Below are positions 11,172 to 21,930 of a stretch of DNA of 64,000 nucleotides, piece by piece. Both the position numbers and the translations under genes were made by a program. This stretch comes from Ceratodon purpureus. Taxonomy: Eukaryota; Streptophyta; Bryopsida; Pseudoditrichales; Ditrichaceae. A model generated the notes under the pieces. The model was not told where the DNA came from. It saw only the letters and a program-made list of their open reading frames with translations, and made no database searches. Every line of letters starts with the position of its first letter. Positions within the stretch are counted from its first letter, which is position 1. The stretch is taken from contig CM026426.1 in assembly GCA_014871385.1 (NCBI GenBank), positions 68,936,674 through 69,000,673 of the forward strand, given 5' to 3'.

Positions 11172-13232
11172 CTACCCGTCATTGGTCTCGTCGTCCTCAA
11201 CCTCTGCGGCCGCATCCTTTGCAATCGCCAACAGTTCCATGACAAGTTTGTCGTTGGAACTTGACAAGGTAAGTTCCCTTGCTGATTTCGTTCCGATCTG
11301 CGAACGGCACGGACTTTCAGACAGGTTTGGCATGGCTTCATCATCGATGTCCCCTTGTATGTCGCTGCCAGCGTCCGAACTGACTACACGCTTTGGAGAG
11401 ACATCATAGGTTTCATATGGGCGCTCCACCTTGTCTACGGTAGTCTCCGAGAGCGTAAAGTCGGAAACTGCGTGGGCACGTTTCGAAGGTCCACGTACTG
11501 CTTCGACATTGCAATCTAGGGCAGTACGCTTCCGCACCTTCAGTCGAGCCTGAACTGCGGCTCCAGGCTTTGCAATCTGCCTGACCAAGTCCTGTGCCTC
11601 CTTACGAGAGAGCGGTGGTGCACATCCCTCCGCGGACATGCATGCACGCCATGCTTCGATACTTGCCTGCATAGTTGCATCATTCGAAACAAGGCCCCAC
11701 TGCCCCATCCAAACCCCGCTTGGAACCTCATCACAACAAGGACAGTGTGGATTTCTACCGAGCACAATCTTGAACATGCAACAAGGATGAAATAAGCAAC
11801 CGCATGGGAGATTGACGAGAGCCATGTCTGCCCAAAAGCGGCCGCACATCCCACAGGGGAGGTCTCCTTTGAGTCTTCTCATTCCTGTCGGTGCAACAGG
11901 GAAAGACGAGAAGAATTGCTGTGGGCGAACACAGCTCTCTTCTATAATTATGACATCGACTTGGCGCTCTATGTCTTGAAGTAAATTAAACAAGGTACGA
12001 ACCTGCTCACCTAACGACTTTACTCTCTCGCTCTTTTCTACCAGTGCCGCCCGGTTCTCCTCAACAGCTGCGCTAGCCTTACCGCATGCGGATGATGCAG
12101 CTCGCACCTCGTTCTGCGCCGCAACTCTTGCGGAAGCATCACAACCAACGCCTTTTCTAGCTGATTGTAGCATGGCGAACTTGTCCCAAAGCTCCTCCTC
12201 TGCCCTCACGAGCGTCTGTCCATGCACCTGCTCGTCCTTAAGCTCCAGCTGCCTCCGCTCCAGCTCAACGGTCAGTTTGTCGTGCTCCGCCTGAACATGT
12301 GATTTTCTGCGTAGTAAACCTGAGACCTTCGATCCCTCTCCGTGCTGACTTGATCCCTTTGAGACCTTCGATCCCTCTCCGTGCTGACCTGATCCGTTTG
12401 CTTTCATGGATCTGCGCTGGCGTGGTGTGGTAACCTGCGTCAATGGAACGTCGACATATGCTGCGGCCGGAACCATGCTCAGTTGCTGCCGTGGAGCTTG
12501 CTGAGAATGAAGAACTCCCGACAGTGCGTGATCTATATGAGCCTCTGGGTCCACGCTGACTTTAGCGGCCTGCAGCTGCCGAATCGCTGTCGCATGGGCC
12601 AACTGCAAACGACCAACAAGATGCTGAAAAAAATCTAACAAAGCTTGGATTTGTTCCCGTATGCAGGGCGGCGTCATCTTCTGCGTGGAGTGGCGCATTG
12701 ATGTATTCATACGGTGTGAAGCCAACTCCGCAGCCCCCTCAGCCCAATTCACCTTAAGGTCCCGCGATTCAAGTTCCACTCCACGCAGGAACGCAGTCCC
12801 ATACTCACCACTATCTGGACCACATCCACCATGCACCTTCTGATGCATGCGTTGTATCTTCCAAATGTCAAGTACATTCTCCATCAGTCGCATGGGGTGA
12901 AGGTTCCCGGTTCGATTCAGCGGATACTTGCGAGATAGCTCTAGCGTGGTGAGCCCGTGGTCGTTCTTGAGCTTACGAAACGGAATTCCTTCGTTACAGA
13001 GCCCTCCAACTTCTGCAAAAAAAGAACAGGTATACTCAGCCTGCTCGCTACCCATGAGGAATGGTGCACGGCGTGTCATTGCTTTACGCATCGCCGAGAG
13101 GAAATGGTCAATGCTGAAGGCCTCTCTCCAAACAGTCAGGTCCGTTGCAAGTAGCTCTGGATTCTCTCCGTCGCCGCCTGAGTCAACAGGAGAACCACGA
13201 TGCGAAGCACGTCTCACTTTAACACGCGCCAT
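11172..13232 (-). CDS. 686-aa protein with RING-like C4HC3 cysteine cluster and coiled coil
   Basis: Single uninterrupted frame from ATG 13232. The order is: N-terminal module (about residues 40-185) with SFFAEVGGLCNEG and a following DLKVNWAEGA block; a linker with two 13-residue GSSQHGEGSKVS-type repeats; an Ala/Glu/Lys-rich coiled coil (about 310-440); a RING-like cluster near residues 460-505 spaced C-x2-C-x13-C-x-C-x2-H-x2-C-x11-C-x2-C; then a ~180-residue acidic, basic-patched tail. It is clearly related to the 488-aa protein at 21931-23397, which shares the N-terminal module and the same metal-ligand spacing. RING folds often mean E3 ubiquitin ligase activity or a protein-interaction role, but the C at ligand 4 and H at ligand 5 make this a variant. 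Function is unknown. It lies tail-to-tail with the transposase-like gene. The intact frame, in a neighbourhood of decayed genes, suggests recent activity or selection. Confidence 0.75.
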   Translation of the reverse strand: MARVKVRRASHRGSPVDSGGDGENPELLATDLTVWREAFSIDHFLSAMRKAMTRRAPFLMGSEQAEYTCSFFAEVGGLCNEGIPFRKLKNDHGLTTLELSRKYPLNRTGNLHPMRLMENVLDIWKIQRMHQKVHGGCGPDSGEYGTAFLRGVELESRDLKVNWAEGAAELASHRMNTSMRHSTQKMTPPCIREQIQALLDFFQHLVGRLQLAHATAIRQLQAAKVSVDPEAHIDHALSGVLHSQQAPRQQLSMVPAAAYVDVPLTQVTTPRQRRSMKANGSGQHGEGSKVSKGSSQHGEGSKVSGLLRRKSHVQAEHDKLTVELERRQLELKDEQVHGQTLVRAEEELWDKFAMLQSARKGVGCDASARVAAQNEVRAASSACGKASAAVEENRAALVEKSERVKSLGEQVRTLFNLLQDIERQVDVIIIEESCVRPQQFFSSFPVAPTGMRRLKGDLPCGMCGRFWADMALVNLPCGCLFHPCCMFKIVLGRNPHCPCCDEVPSGVWMGQWGLVSNDATMQASIEAWRACMSAEGCAPPLSRKEAQDLVRQIAKPGAAVQARLKVRKRTALDCNVEAVRGPSKRAHAVSDFTLSETTVDKVERPYETYDVSPKRVVSSDAGSDIQGDIDDEAMPNLSESPCRSQIGTKSARELTLSSSNDKLVMELLAIAKDAAAEVEDDETNDG
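12322..12399 (-). repeat. 39-bp tandem repeat (two copies) inside RING-like gene
   Basis: Two adjacent 39-bp units starting at 12322 and 12361 differ at few positions and add a repeated 13-residue Gly/Ser/His/Lys segment to the linker before the coiled coil. Length is a multiple of three, so the frame is kept. Confidence 0.8.
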
Positions 13233-13801
13233 GTCAGGAAAAGAGCGCACTGGTTAGGAAGAGGAGAATGTGTATAGGGTCAATAGATAGAATGTTGAAG
13301 CAACTGAAGACTACTGAAGACTACAGTAGCAAGAAGTGCAACGGAGTTGGCTGCCTAAGCAAGATAAGCTTCAAGCCTGCTTTGGGAGGTAAGTGCGACG
13401 CCTTGGTGATGTTTGCTGCAGTCCACTTCTTGGTTACTGCCTTTGGTTGCAAACATGATTTGATTGAAACACTTCGTTTACGGCAACTGTACATGGTACT
13501 AGTGTAGTTATATTTTAAGGAATTGACTTGCTGAATTCTGTATGGCGCGAGGATTTAACGGTGGATACTCTGAAGTCAAAGGGTAAGCATCGCCGGCTTT
13601 AGCCGCCACGCATTCTCGTAAGTTAGTTAGTGGGGATGTTGTATAGGACGAATTGAGAGAACCTTTATAATTTTGTATTTGAAACCACATGTCGGGAAAC
13701 TAGAACTACCAATGAGATGGAATCCGAGGTCGCAGTTGTACATTAGAGGGACATCGGCGGGCCGACTTGTTTAAGTGTACACAGCATTGTAAAATGATGA
13801 A
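13233..13801. other. 5' flank of RING-like gene
   Basis: Contains the presumed minus-strand promoter and 5' leader of the 686-aa gene. There is no convincing coding frame and no obvious TATA element. Confidence 0.3.
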
Positions 13802-14094
13802 CCAGATGAGACAGAGGACTCTACTCAATCAGATTACAGTGTCACTGATATCACATAGGTACATGGTGCTTGTTGGTATACACTTCGTTGAAAGAGGTAA
13901 AGATGAACGGCCACAATTATCATCTCTTCAAAAACCTGATTTAACTGTTGTATAAATTGAAGGAAGGATTATTTGATATCTTGACGCTGCACATGTTATC
14001 ATTCACCCTAGTGAATGCAATTGTCAAAAACTTCCAAGCTGAGTTCTCCCTAACATATGTGTACGCATGTTGGGCCATCAATGCTGAGGGTGAT
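13802..14094 (+). repeat. Direct repeat, copy B (detached transposase 3' end)
   Basis: A second copy of 10561-10861, including the last codons and TAG of the transposase-like gene but none of its upstream coding sequence. It marks a duplication or an insertion of the ~2.9-kb segment carrying the RING-like gene. Confidence 0.85.
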
Positions 14095-14936
14095 TTTTTA
14101 GGACAGTAGTTTAATGAAATAATATGAATTCCTTTGTTTCCAAGTCAACGGCCTTCCGGTACCCATGTCTGAGCTATTAACGTTGAATAGAGAATTAGTG
14201 TACTTTATATTAATTCTAGAATTTCATACTTGTAATATCTTCGGCTCTTCTCAATTGTCAAAGAAATGCTGCTTATATTGCCCATTGTGAATAACATATA
14301 TCCCAGGATGAACATTGGTATTGCAAGGTAAGTAGAATCATGTGCAAAAACAATCTTGAGATTTGAGAGCATATTCACTAAAATATCAATGTTTGAACTG
14401 GTTAGCTTACAAATGTTTAATTTAGAATAAACTATACATTTTTATGATATTTGATCCAAAAGTTGTTTGAAGAAGTAATTTTTCAGAATTCAAATGGTTT
14501 AATATATCTTAATATTGATATTCATATCTTTATAAATTTAATTATTTGATCACTTCTATGAAATAATGAAATGAACGTATAGTTATTGGTGAATACTGTA
14601 CATTTCCTTCCTCAGATTGTACGAATTCATAAAAAATTGGAAGATTTATAATAAAAACCTTGTTCACTTTGGTTATATCTGGCAGTACAGCATTTGTGTG
14701 AAAGTAACGTTTCATTTGGTGTCCACTACTTAGGATAATGGATGGGAGGTGGACGCCTATTGCCATTTTGGAGCCTTTATTTAAGTCAATTGGTGATAAA
14801 TAACGACATATGAAAAAAACGGAAAGTAGCCATAAAATATAAAACAAAAGGCAAAAAAGTAAATAATAAATGAAAGAACAAAAATTGAAGCCCAAGAAGG
14901 GTAAAAACATAATTCCAGAACAGCAAATGAAGAGAT
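14095..14936. other. AT-rich spacer
   Basis: No coding potential. The last ~100 bases (AAATTGAAGCCCAAGAAGGG near 14884) resemble, in the opposite orientation, motifs of the module array that begins at 14937, so the element may extend slightly further left. Confidence 0.4.
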
Positions 14937-16628
14937 CATTAAGGAAGAATTAGTTATTATTCACGTTTCACTGAAACTTCATTTCTCATTCATCTATTTT
15001 TCATCCACTCACAAAAGATAAGTTCACTTCAATGTTTCCTTCAATTTTCTATCATTGTGAATATTGTTTTCAACTCTTGCCATGTTGCACTATTTTAATT
15101 TTTAATATGGTTCTAATTGAGGTTAGTTTTGTGCACAATGATTAAGGAAGAATTAGTTCTTATTCATGTTTCACAGAAAATTCATTTGTCATTCATCCAT
15201 TTTTCATCCGCAAAAGATAAGTTCTCTTCCATGTTGCTTTCATATTTCATATTTACGGATACCATTTCACCCTTGTCATGCTTCAGTGCCTTTTTCTATT
15301 ATTTGGCTCTAATTGAGCTATATCTCGCACAGTGATTAAGGTGGAATTAGTTCTTATCCAAGTTCTACTGAAACTCGATTTTTCATTCATCTATTTTTCA
15401 TCCACCCATCAAAGATAACATATGAATGTTTCCTTCAAAATTCAAGAATCACAAAAACTGTTTTGACCCTTGCAATGCTTCAGCGTCCTATGGTTTAGAT
15501 GCTTCAAATTGGATTGAATTCTATGCAACCCAATTAAGGAGGGATTAATTCTCATTCATGTTTCATCGAAAACTGTTTTGGCCCTTGCCATGCTTCAGTG
15601 TTTTTTTTTTTTTTTTTTAGTTGTTCTAATTGGATTGAGTTGTGTGCAAACCAATTGAGAGAAGGATTTGTTCTGATTCATGTTTCACATACCTTCATTT
15701 GTCATTCTTTCGTTTTACCTCCATCCATAAAAGAAAAGGTCACTGTTATGTTTCTTACAAATTTCATAATAAGGGACTCCCGTTCTCACCCTTGCCATGC
15801 TTCAATGCCTTTTTCTTTTATTTGGTTCTAATTGGGGAGCTATATCTCGCATAGTGATTAAGGTGGAATTAGTTCGTATTCATGTTCAACTGAAACTCCA
15901 ATTTCCATTCATCTATTTATCATCCACCTCTAAAAGATAACATATAAATGTTTCCTTCAAATTTCAGTAATTACTAAAACTGTTTTGACCGAGCCTCCAT
16001 GCTTCAGTGATTTATTTTATATTTTTATTTGGTTCAAATTGGGTTCAGTTCCCTTCATACTAATTAGGGGTGTGTTCTTTCTTATTCATATTTCACCGAA
16101 TCTGGTTTCTTCATTCATTCGTTTATCGTTCACAAAAGTTAAGGTCACTTTAATGTTTCTTCATCCTTGCAATGCTTCAGCGTCCTATGGTTTAGATGCT
16201 TCAAATTGGATTGAGTTCTATGGATACCGATGAAGGAAGGATTAGTTCTCATTCATGTTTCATTGAAACTTCAATTTTCAGTCATCTGGTTTTCATCCAT
16301 CCACAAATGATGCACGTGGACTTCAATGTTTCCTTCAAATTTCAGCAATTATGATTTAAACTGTTTTGACCCTTGCCATGCTTCACTGGTTTTTTTTTTT
16401 TTTTCTAGTTGTTCTAATGGGATTGAGTTCTATGGATACCGATTAAGGAAGGATTAGTTCTCATTCATGTTTCATTGAAACTTCAATTTTCAGTCATCTG
16501 GTTTTCATCCATCCACAAATGATGCACATGGACTTCAATGTTTCCTTCAAATTTCAGCAATTACAAAAACTGTTTTTACACTTGCCGTGCTTCAGTGTTT
16601 CTTTTTTTTTTCCCATAAAGAAGAAAAA
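14937..16628 (+). repeat. Left array of ~200-bp modules
   Basis: About nine modules start near 14937, 15142, 15334, 15533, 15651, 15855, 16062, 16229 and 16439. Most open with a GATTAAGGAAGGATTAGTTC-like phrase and close with a CTTGCCATGCTTCAG phrase and a T tract. The last two full modules (16229 and 16439) are near-identical over ~150 bases; the right arm has only one such module. The left array has therefore gained a unit, or the right has lost one. Confidence 0.8.
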
Positions 16629-16629
16629 A

Positions 16630-16790
16630 CAAAAAAATAAAATTTTGGCACTCCAACTGTGCACTAGAAAGCGTGGTGGGGTGGGTGTCGGAGGGTGGAT
16701 TTGAACCCGGCACCAGCACCCTAGGGCTGCCACGACAGTTCGAACCCGAAGCCTCGGATCACCAAGCCACCAAGGCTTTGACTGAGGACA
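16630..16790 (-). mobile_element. SINE-like tRNA-related segment in left arm
   Basis: On the minus strand the segment reads GGTGGCTTGGTGATCCGAGG, then a B-box-like GGTTCGAACTG and a second one, GGTTCAAATCC, followed by an A/T-rich tail. This is typical of tRNA-derived SINE heads. The same segment lies inverted in the right arm at 24235-24397, so it was present before the arms were copied. Confidence 0.5.
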
Positions 16791-16878
16791 TGTACTTTCT
16801 GAGCATACTTATATGGAACCTGAGTTCGTAAAAATTGAAAAATAAAATAAAAAATAAACATCTCCTTGAAGCAAGTTC

Positions 16879-16886
16879 CTGAATTT
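16879..16886 (+). repeat. 8-bp target-site duplication, left
   Basis: CTGAATTT directly before the hAT-like element; its partner is 21272-21279. The uninterrupted right arm has the motif once (inverted, 24135-24142), which confirms the pre-insertion sequence. Confidence 0.9.
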
Positions 16887-17057
16887 CAGGGTTGTCACGG
16901 ACGTCCGGGACGCTCGGGACGTGGGGACGTCCGCGGACGTCCGCCAGCGCCACAGGACGTCTTGTGACTTAGAAACAAAATAAAACCCGCACAGGTTTCA
17001 CCCCGGGGTGAAACCACACATTGAACGCGAGGGGAGGGGTTGCGGGAGCAGAAAGCG

Positions 17058-17350
17058 GCCGTCGCCGCGGTGGTGGGGCCGTCGCCGCGGTGGGGGGGCC
17101 GTCCCCAGCGACGGCCCCTTGCCCTCGCCGCGGAGGGAGGGCCGTCGCCGCGGTGGGGGGGCCGTCCCCGGCGACGGCCCCTTGCCGTCGCCGCGGAGGG
17201 GGGCCGTCGCCGCGGTGGGAGGGCCGTCCCCGGCGACGGCCCCTTGCCGTCGCCGCGGAGGGGGGGCCGTCGCCGCGGTGTGGGGGCCGTCCCCGGCAAC
17301 GGCCCCTTGCCGTCGCCGCGGAGGGGAGGCCGTCCCCGGCGACGGCCGCG
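17058..17350 (+). repeat. GC-rich minisatellite, ~62-bp unit
   Basis: Units begin with GCCGTCGCCGCGG at about 17078, 17141, 17202 and 17266, with a partial unit before, and contain GTCCCCGGCGACGGCC. All six frames are open across it, producing spurious Arg/Gly/Pro proteins. GCCGTCCCC/GGGGACGGC motifs also recur in the right part of the element (20360-21130), but without a clear period. Confidence 0.85.
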
Positions 17351-17381
17351 GAGACGGCCGCAAATTTTTTAAAAAAAACGC

Positions 17382-18208
17382 CCGAATCTTAAAATCTTCA
17401 TAACTTCTTCAAAACGTCTCCAAATTGGGCTTATGAGGTGTTTTTTGGCATCTACATTTCCTATAGATGCCACAAAACATCTCATAAGTCCAATTTGGAC
17501 AAGTTTTGAAGAAGTTACGGGAATTTGGAGATTTCGGGGAGTTGAGGGGTCGGCCGTCGGCGGGGACGGGGGGCCGACCCCCGGTGACGGCCGTGGAGAC
17601 GGGGGGCCGTCCCCGGCGACGGCCGCGGGGACGGCCCCCTGTCGGCTTGGAGGCGGGGTCTCGCATGGCCTTCCTTCTTCTCTTGCGTTTTCTCTAGAGA
17701 CGGCCATCCTTCCCCTCCTCCCCTCGTCCAACCTTGACAAAAAAAATTCTATTTCTAGATACTCTAAAAACAAATTCAATACCGAATTAGAAATTTTAGA
17801 CATATCACTGAAATCATGGAAAATGTCCAAAAGATTTTGTAATCGGGATTGTGGGATCCGCCTTGATGTTGGGGTATACTTTAGAAGGAGATATTTATGT
17901 TGTTCAATTGTTGGTGCTCTACTATGGTTTGCAAACATAATCTCAATGTTTAGAAGGAAGAATACATTTGTTTTGGAAATGAAATTATGGCCCATGGGCC
18001 TATAGACGAGGGAGGTATACGATGGGGGGTACAACTTAAAAGGTAATGAGAAACTTATAAAAAATAATATTCTTTTATTTGAAGACATTATTTCGTTAGG
18101 TAATAAAATTAAAAGAGAACTCGACATGGATTTCTCTTACATTAATATGACAAGTTTGTATGTTTTTGGCTTTAATTTTATATGGCAAGACAAATCCCTT
18201 TTCCATAA
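17382..18208 (+). repeat. Left internal inverted arm of hAT-like element
   Basis: Reverse complement of 19788-20594 with only scattered differences and small indels. It makes the element a giant potential hairpin. Homology runs from the GC-rich sub-terminal part into AT-rich DNA. Confidence 0.85.
17401..17517 (+). repeat. ~117-bp imperfect palindrome nested in left arm
   Basis: Starts TAACTTCTTCAAAAC and ends GTTTTGAAGAAGTTA, with a short centre near GGCATCTACATTTCC/TATAGATGCC. It can form a long hairpin on its own. The matching copy in the right arm is 20453-20569. Confidence 0.85.
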
Positions 18209-19787
18209 ATGGAACATTGGAATTAAATAAAGGATAAACTTGAAATTTAGAAATGAATTTGAATGAGAGGATTTGGAAGGTATGTTGTAGAGGACGTAAC
18301 ACTTAGAAATTAGATTTCAAATTAAAGTAGATAGAAGTTGAAATTGTGTGAAGGAGGTTGGAGGACACATTAAATAGAATTGAGGATTGTAAAGTTGAAT
18401 TAGAAGTCGAAGATGGTGGACAAAAAATTCATTATAAGTGATAGAGGATAGAAATTTAAATACAACAAATTTTAGTTCTAATAATAAATAAATTGATTAA
18501 TTATTAAAAAAACCAAGCAATCTGACAAGGGTGGATGTTTAATTTTAAAAGGTGAGTGAATTTTGAAGGTTTGGGAGTTGACATTAAGAGAACTGTTTCT
18601 TGCTTTTAAAATGAAAGATATGCTAGTATTACATTTGAGTACTTGGGCAAGTGAATGCCACATTGTTTGCCTTCCATTCCTTTTAGACAAACACCGAGTC
18701 TATATGGCTTAGAGTTTAACAAATCTCGTCAATTTTTTATTCTGAGACTTATGATTTTTTTCCATCTTAAAGGTGATTCATAATCATTATTTTTATGAAT
18801 GAAAGACATAACATGTGGATTCATCTAAATGTAGAAATACAAACACATACTTCATAGCCAAAAATTTATATTTGTTTATTTATTTATTTAAGTATTTAAT
18901 TATTTTGTATTCTTTCCTTAGTCTCCGATTCTACCTTTTAATTTTATACTTTTTCCATTTGCCTTCCATTCTATCTTCTTGTTATTTTATTATTACACTA
19001 TTATTCCATTCTATACTCTGAACTTTTTATTATTACACTATTTTTCCATTCTATCGTCTCTTTAGTTTTTTATCTTAACATTATTCTTCCATTTTATCTT
19101 CTCATTTTCCTATCCTTCCATTCCTCTCCCATCATCTATTTATTTATTTAATATTCCTCTAATCTGTCTCCCATTCTATCTTTTTACTTTTGCCTATCGG
19201 AAGAAAGGAAAAATAAATAAAAGATTAGGGGATTATATTATGTACAAGACAATAATAAAAAACAAACAATTGAAATAAAATACAATATGACAGTAAATGA
19301 AACATAACAAATAACCGCGAGACAAACAAACTACAATGGTAAAAGGTTTGAAGGAAATAGATGTGTATAGAGAAGATAGATATCAAGGGAAAAAACAAAA
19401 AATAAAAAAAGTACATGAGAGGTAATAATAAATCAAAAAGATAATTAGAATAAAAGATCAAATAAAAAATAATAATAATAATTGCAAGAGTGGAAATGAC
19501 ATACAAGAAGAAATGAGGAGTATGAAGTGAATAGAAGAAACCATGTCATGGTGATAACATTATGGCAAAAGAAGAAACTAAATAAAAATATCCAACTTAG
19601 AAAGGACTTTTTTCTTAAAGATTAAAGGATTAGATAAAGCACGAGACAATAATTGGAAAATAGTTAATTAAAATTACATAGAATAAATGGTATTTGAAAA
19701 CATAAGAAATAAGTTGAATAACACTAACATATACAAACTACAGTGGACATAATTTTAAATACCCAAGAAAGCAATTAATTAAAAAAG
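18209..19787. other. AT-rich loop of hAT-like element
   Basis: About 1.6 kb of single-copy AT-rich sequence between the inverted arms. It has only short low-complexity open frames and no transposase motif. Confidence 0.6.
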
Positions 19788-20594
19788 GGCATTTTCATGG
19801 AAAAAAGAATTTGTCTTGCCTTATAAAATTAAAGCCAAAAACATACAAACTTGTCATATTAATGTAAGAGAAATCCATGTCGAGTTCTCCTTTAACTTTA
19901 TTACCTAACGAAATAATGTCTTCAAATAAAAGAATATTATTTTTTATAAGCTTCTCATTACCTTTTAAGTTGTACCCCCCATCGTATACCTCCCTCGTCT
20001 ATAGGCCCATGGGCCATAATTTCATTTCCAAAACAAATGGATTCTTCCTTCTAAACATTGAGATTATGTTTGCAAACCATAGTAGAGCACCAACAATTGA
20101 ACGGCATAAATATCTCCTTCTAAAGTATACCCCAACATCAAGGCGGATCCCACAATCCCAATTACAAAATCTTTTGGACATTTTCCATGATTTCAGGGAT
20201 ATGTCTGAAATTTCTAATTCGGTATTGAATTTGTTTTTAGAGTATCTAGAAATAGAACTTTTTTGTCAAGGTTGGACGAGGGAGGAGGGGAGGGGAGGCC
20301 GTCTCTAGAGAAAACGCAAGAGAAGAAGGAAGGCCATGCGAGACCCCGCCTCCAAGCGGACGGGGGGCCGTCCCCGCGGCCGTCGCCGGGGGTCAGCCCC
20401 CCGTCCCCGCCGACGGCCGACCCCTCAACTCCCCGAAATCTCAAAATTCCCGTAACTTCTTCAAAACTTGTCCAAATTGGACTTATGAGATGTTTTTTGG
20501 CATCTACAGGAAATGTAGATGCCAAGAAACACCTCATAAGCCCGATTTGGAGACGTTTTGAAGAAGTTATGAAGATTTTAAGATTCGGGATTTT
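19788..20594 (-). repeat. Right internal inverted arm of hAT-like element
   Basis: Inverted partner of 17382-18208. Parallel open frames in the two arms are a by-product of this symmetry and are not two genes. Confidence 0.85.
20453..20569 (-). repeat. ~117-bp imperfect palindrome nested in right arm
   Basis: Inverted counterpart of the hairpin at 17401-17517, so the element holds a hairpin within each arm of a larger hairpin. Confidence 0.85.
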
Positions 20595-21271
20595 TTTTTT
20601 TAATTTGCGCCCTCCCCGCGGCCTTCGCCGGGGACGGCTGCGTCTCCACGCGGTCGGCCACGTGGACGGCCGCGTCTCCACACGGTCGCCCACGCGGACG
20701 GCCGCGGGATCGGACGGCGCTCCGCGCCCAACCATGCCGGCCGCGGGCCGTTCGAACCCGCGGCCGACGCCGTGGCCGACCGCGGGGACGGCCACGGGGA
20801 CGGCCGCGGAATCCGACGGCCTGCGGTCGGCCGCGGCGATCGGGCGGTCCCCGATGGCCCGCGCCGGGGTCGATCTGGGCTGTCGGATCCCGAGGCCGTC
20901 CCCGTGGCCGTCGCCGCGGTCGGCCATGGGGACGGCCGGGGGACCTGACGGCCTAGGAGGGCCGCCCACATCTGACGGCCCACGATGTGCCAGCACGGCC
21001 GCATCTTGGCCGTGGGATCGAGGTGCGGCCGTCCCTAGCGACCCCGCGGCCGTCTCCGCGGCCGTCTCCGCGAACGGACGGCCGAGATGGGGCGTGGTGG
21101 CGCGATCGGCCGATCGGACGGTTGGGGGATGTTTTTATCCCCCTGGGATCGCAAAATTATTACCGCGACGTAATTCTCGAGCGTCGGGGACGCCACGTCC
21201 GGGACGGGGGACGTCCGGGTCGGACGTCCGGACGTCCGGAGCCGGGTCGGACGTCTCTATGAACAACCCTG

Positions 21272-21279
21272 CTGAATTT
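21272..21279 (+). repeat. 8-bp target-site duplication, right
   Basis: CTGAATTT directly after the hAT-like element; see 16879-16886. Confidence 0.9.
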
Positions 21280-21503
21280 GTTCTTTTCAGTGTCGACCGC
21301 TTTTAACCAATCACTTTTTTGATTATGTGCACCGCTACTTGAACATGCTTCAATGGTGTTATGCTTTATTGTGTTTATGCTTGACCCAGGCTTCTTTGTT
21401 GTATGCTTAGGCAAGGAACAATACTACTATAGCATTCAAGTGGGGCTAAAACTCTAGTTTAATTCTGTAATTATGAAACGTCCCTCAAGTACCCCTGAAC
21501 ATC
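21272..21503 (+). repeat. Inner left arm of foldback element
   Basis: Inverted match of 23911-24142. I find almost no differences over ~230 bases. It continues outward at 16886 once the hAT-like insertion is set aside. Confidence 0.9.
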
Positions 21504-21930
21504 GACATCTCAAATACAAGTTAACTAAAATAGTCAATGGAATGTGACCAGCTAAGCTCTTGCTTACCTCCAAATTGAATCATAGCTCATATTTATTGAC
21601 AGTTCTCAATTCTCGCTCAGACGATCACTTCACCTTGATGATTTATACCTTCCACTCTGAATGTTTGAGCTCCTAAACCCGGGCTGCTTCACCACTTGGC
21701 AGTCAACGTTCACAAGCTCACTTTTAAGCTTTGCACAAACAGTATCTGGAAGCTCCTTGTTGCAGCTCGTTGTGCTTCAGGTCTCGTTTTCTGCTTGTGC
21801 CTTTTGTCGTTGACGTTGTGCTGCCCCAGAAGTCTTGATTACTGCACATTGTTTTAGCAATTCACTTATGTTGTGTTCTGACAGTGTGATATCAATGTGT
21901 TTAGGAACTGCGTAGTTTGGTGTTGTCAAC

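Larger units (their letters stand above)
16887..21271. mobile_element. hAT-like non-autonomous element, 4385 bp
   Basis: Starts CAGGGTTGTC and ends ACAACCCTG, giving a 9-bp terminal inverted repeat, and is flanked by an 8-bp duplication CTGAATTT. CAGGG ends with 8-bp duplications are hallmarks of the hAT superfamily. Sub-terminal sequence is extremely GC-rich with repeated GGACGTCC motifs. Inside are ~810-830-bp inverted arms (17382-18208 and 19788-20594) around an AT-rich loop. No hAT transposase or BED finger is visible, so it is non-autonomous. It sits in the left arm of the foldback element and is younger than the arm duplication. Confidence 0.85.

Noticed and set aside
16895-17403. Several long overlapping open frames on both strands, rich in Arg, Gly and Pro
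   Set aside because: They are by-products of the GC-rich 62-bp minisatellite, which lacks stops in every frame; no protein-like conservation.
17369-20308. Two similar frames (252 and 143 codons) that look like duplicate genes
   Set aside because: They are the same sequence read from the two inverted arms of the hAT-like element; composition is not protein-like and they run into the GC repeats.
20214-21306. Frames of 260 and 347 codons in the right GC-rich end
   Set aside because: Open only because of base composition; they cross the element boundary and the target duplication.
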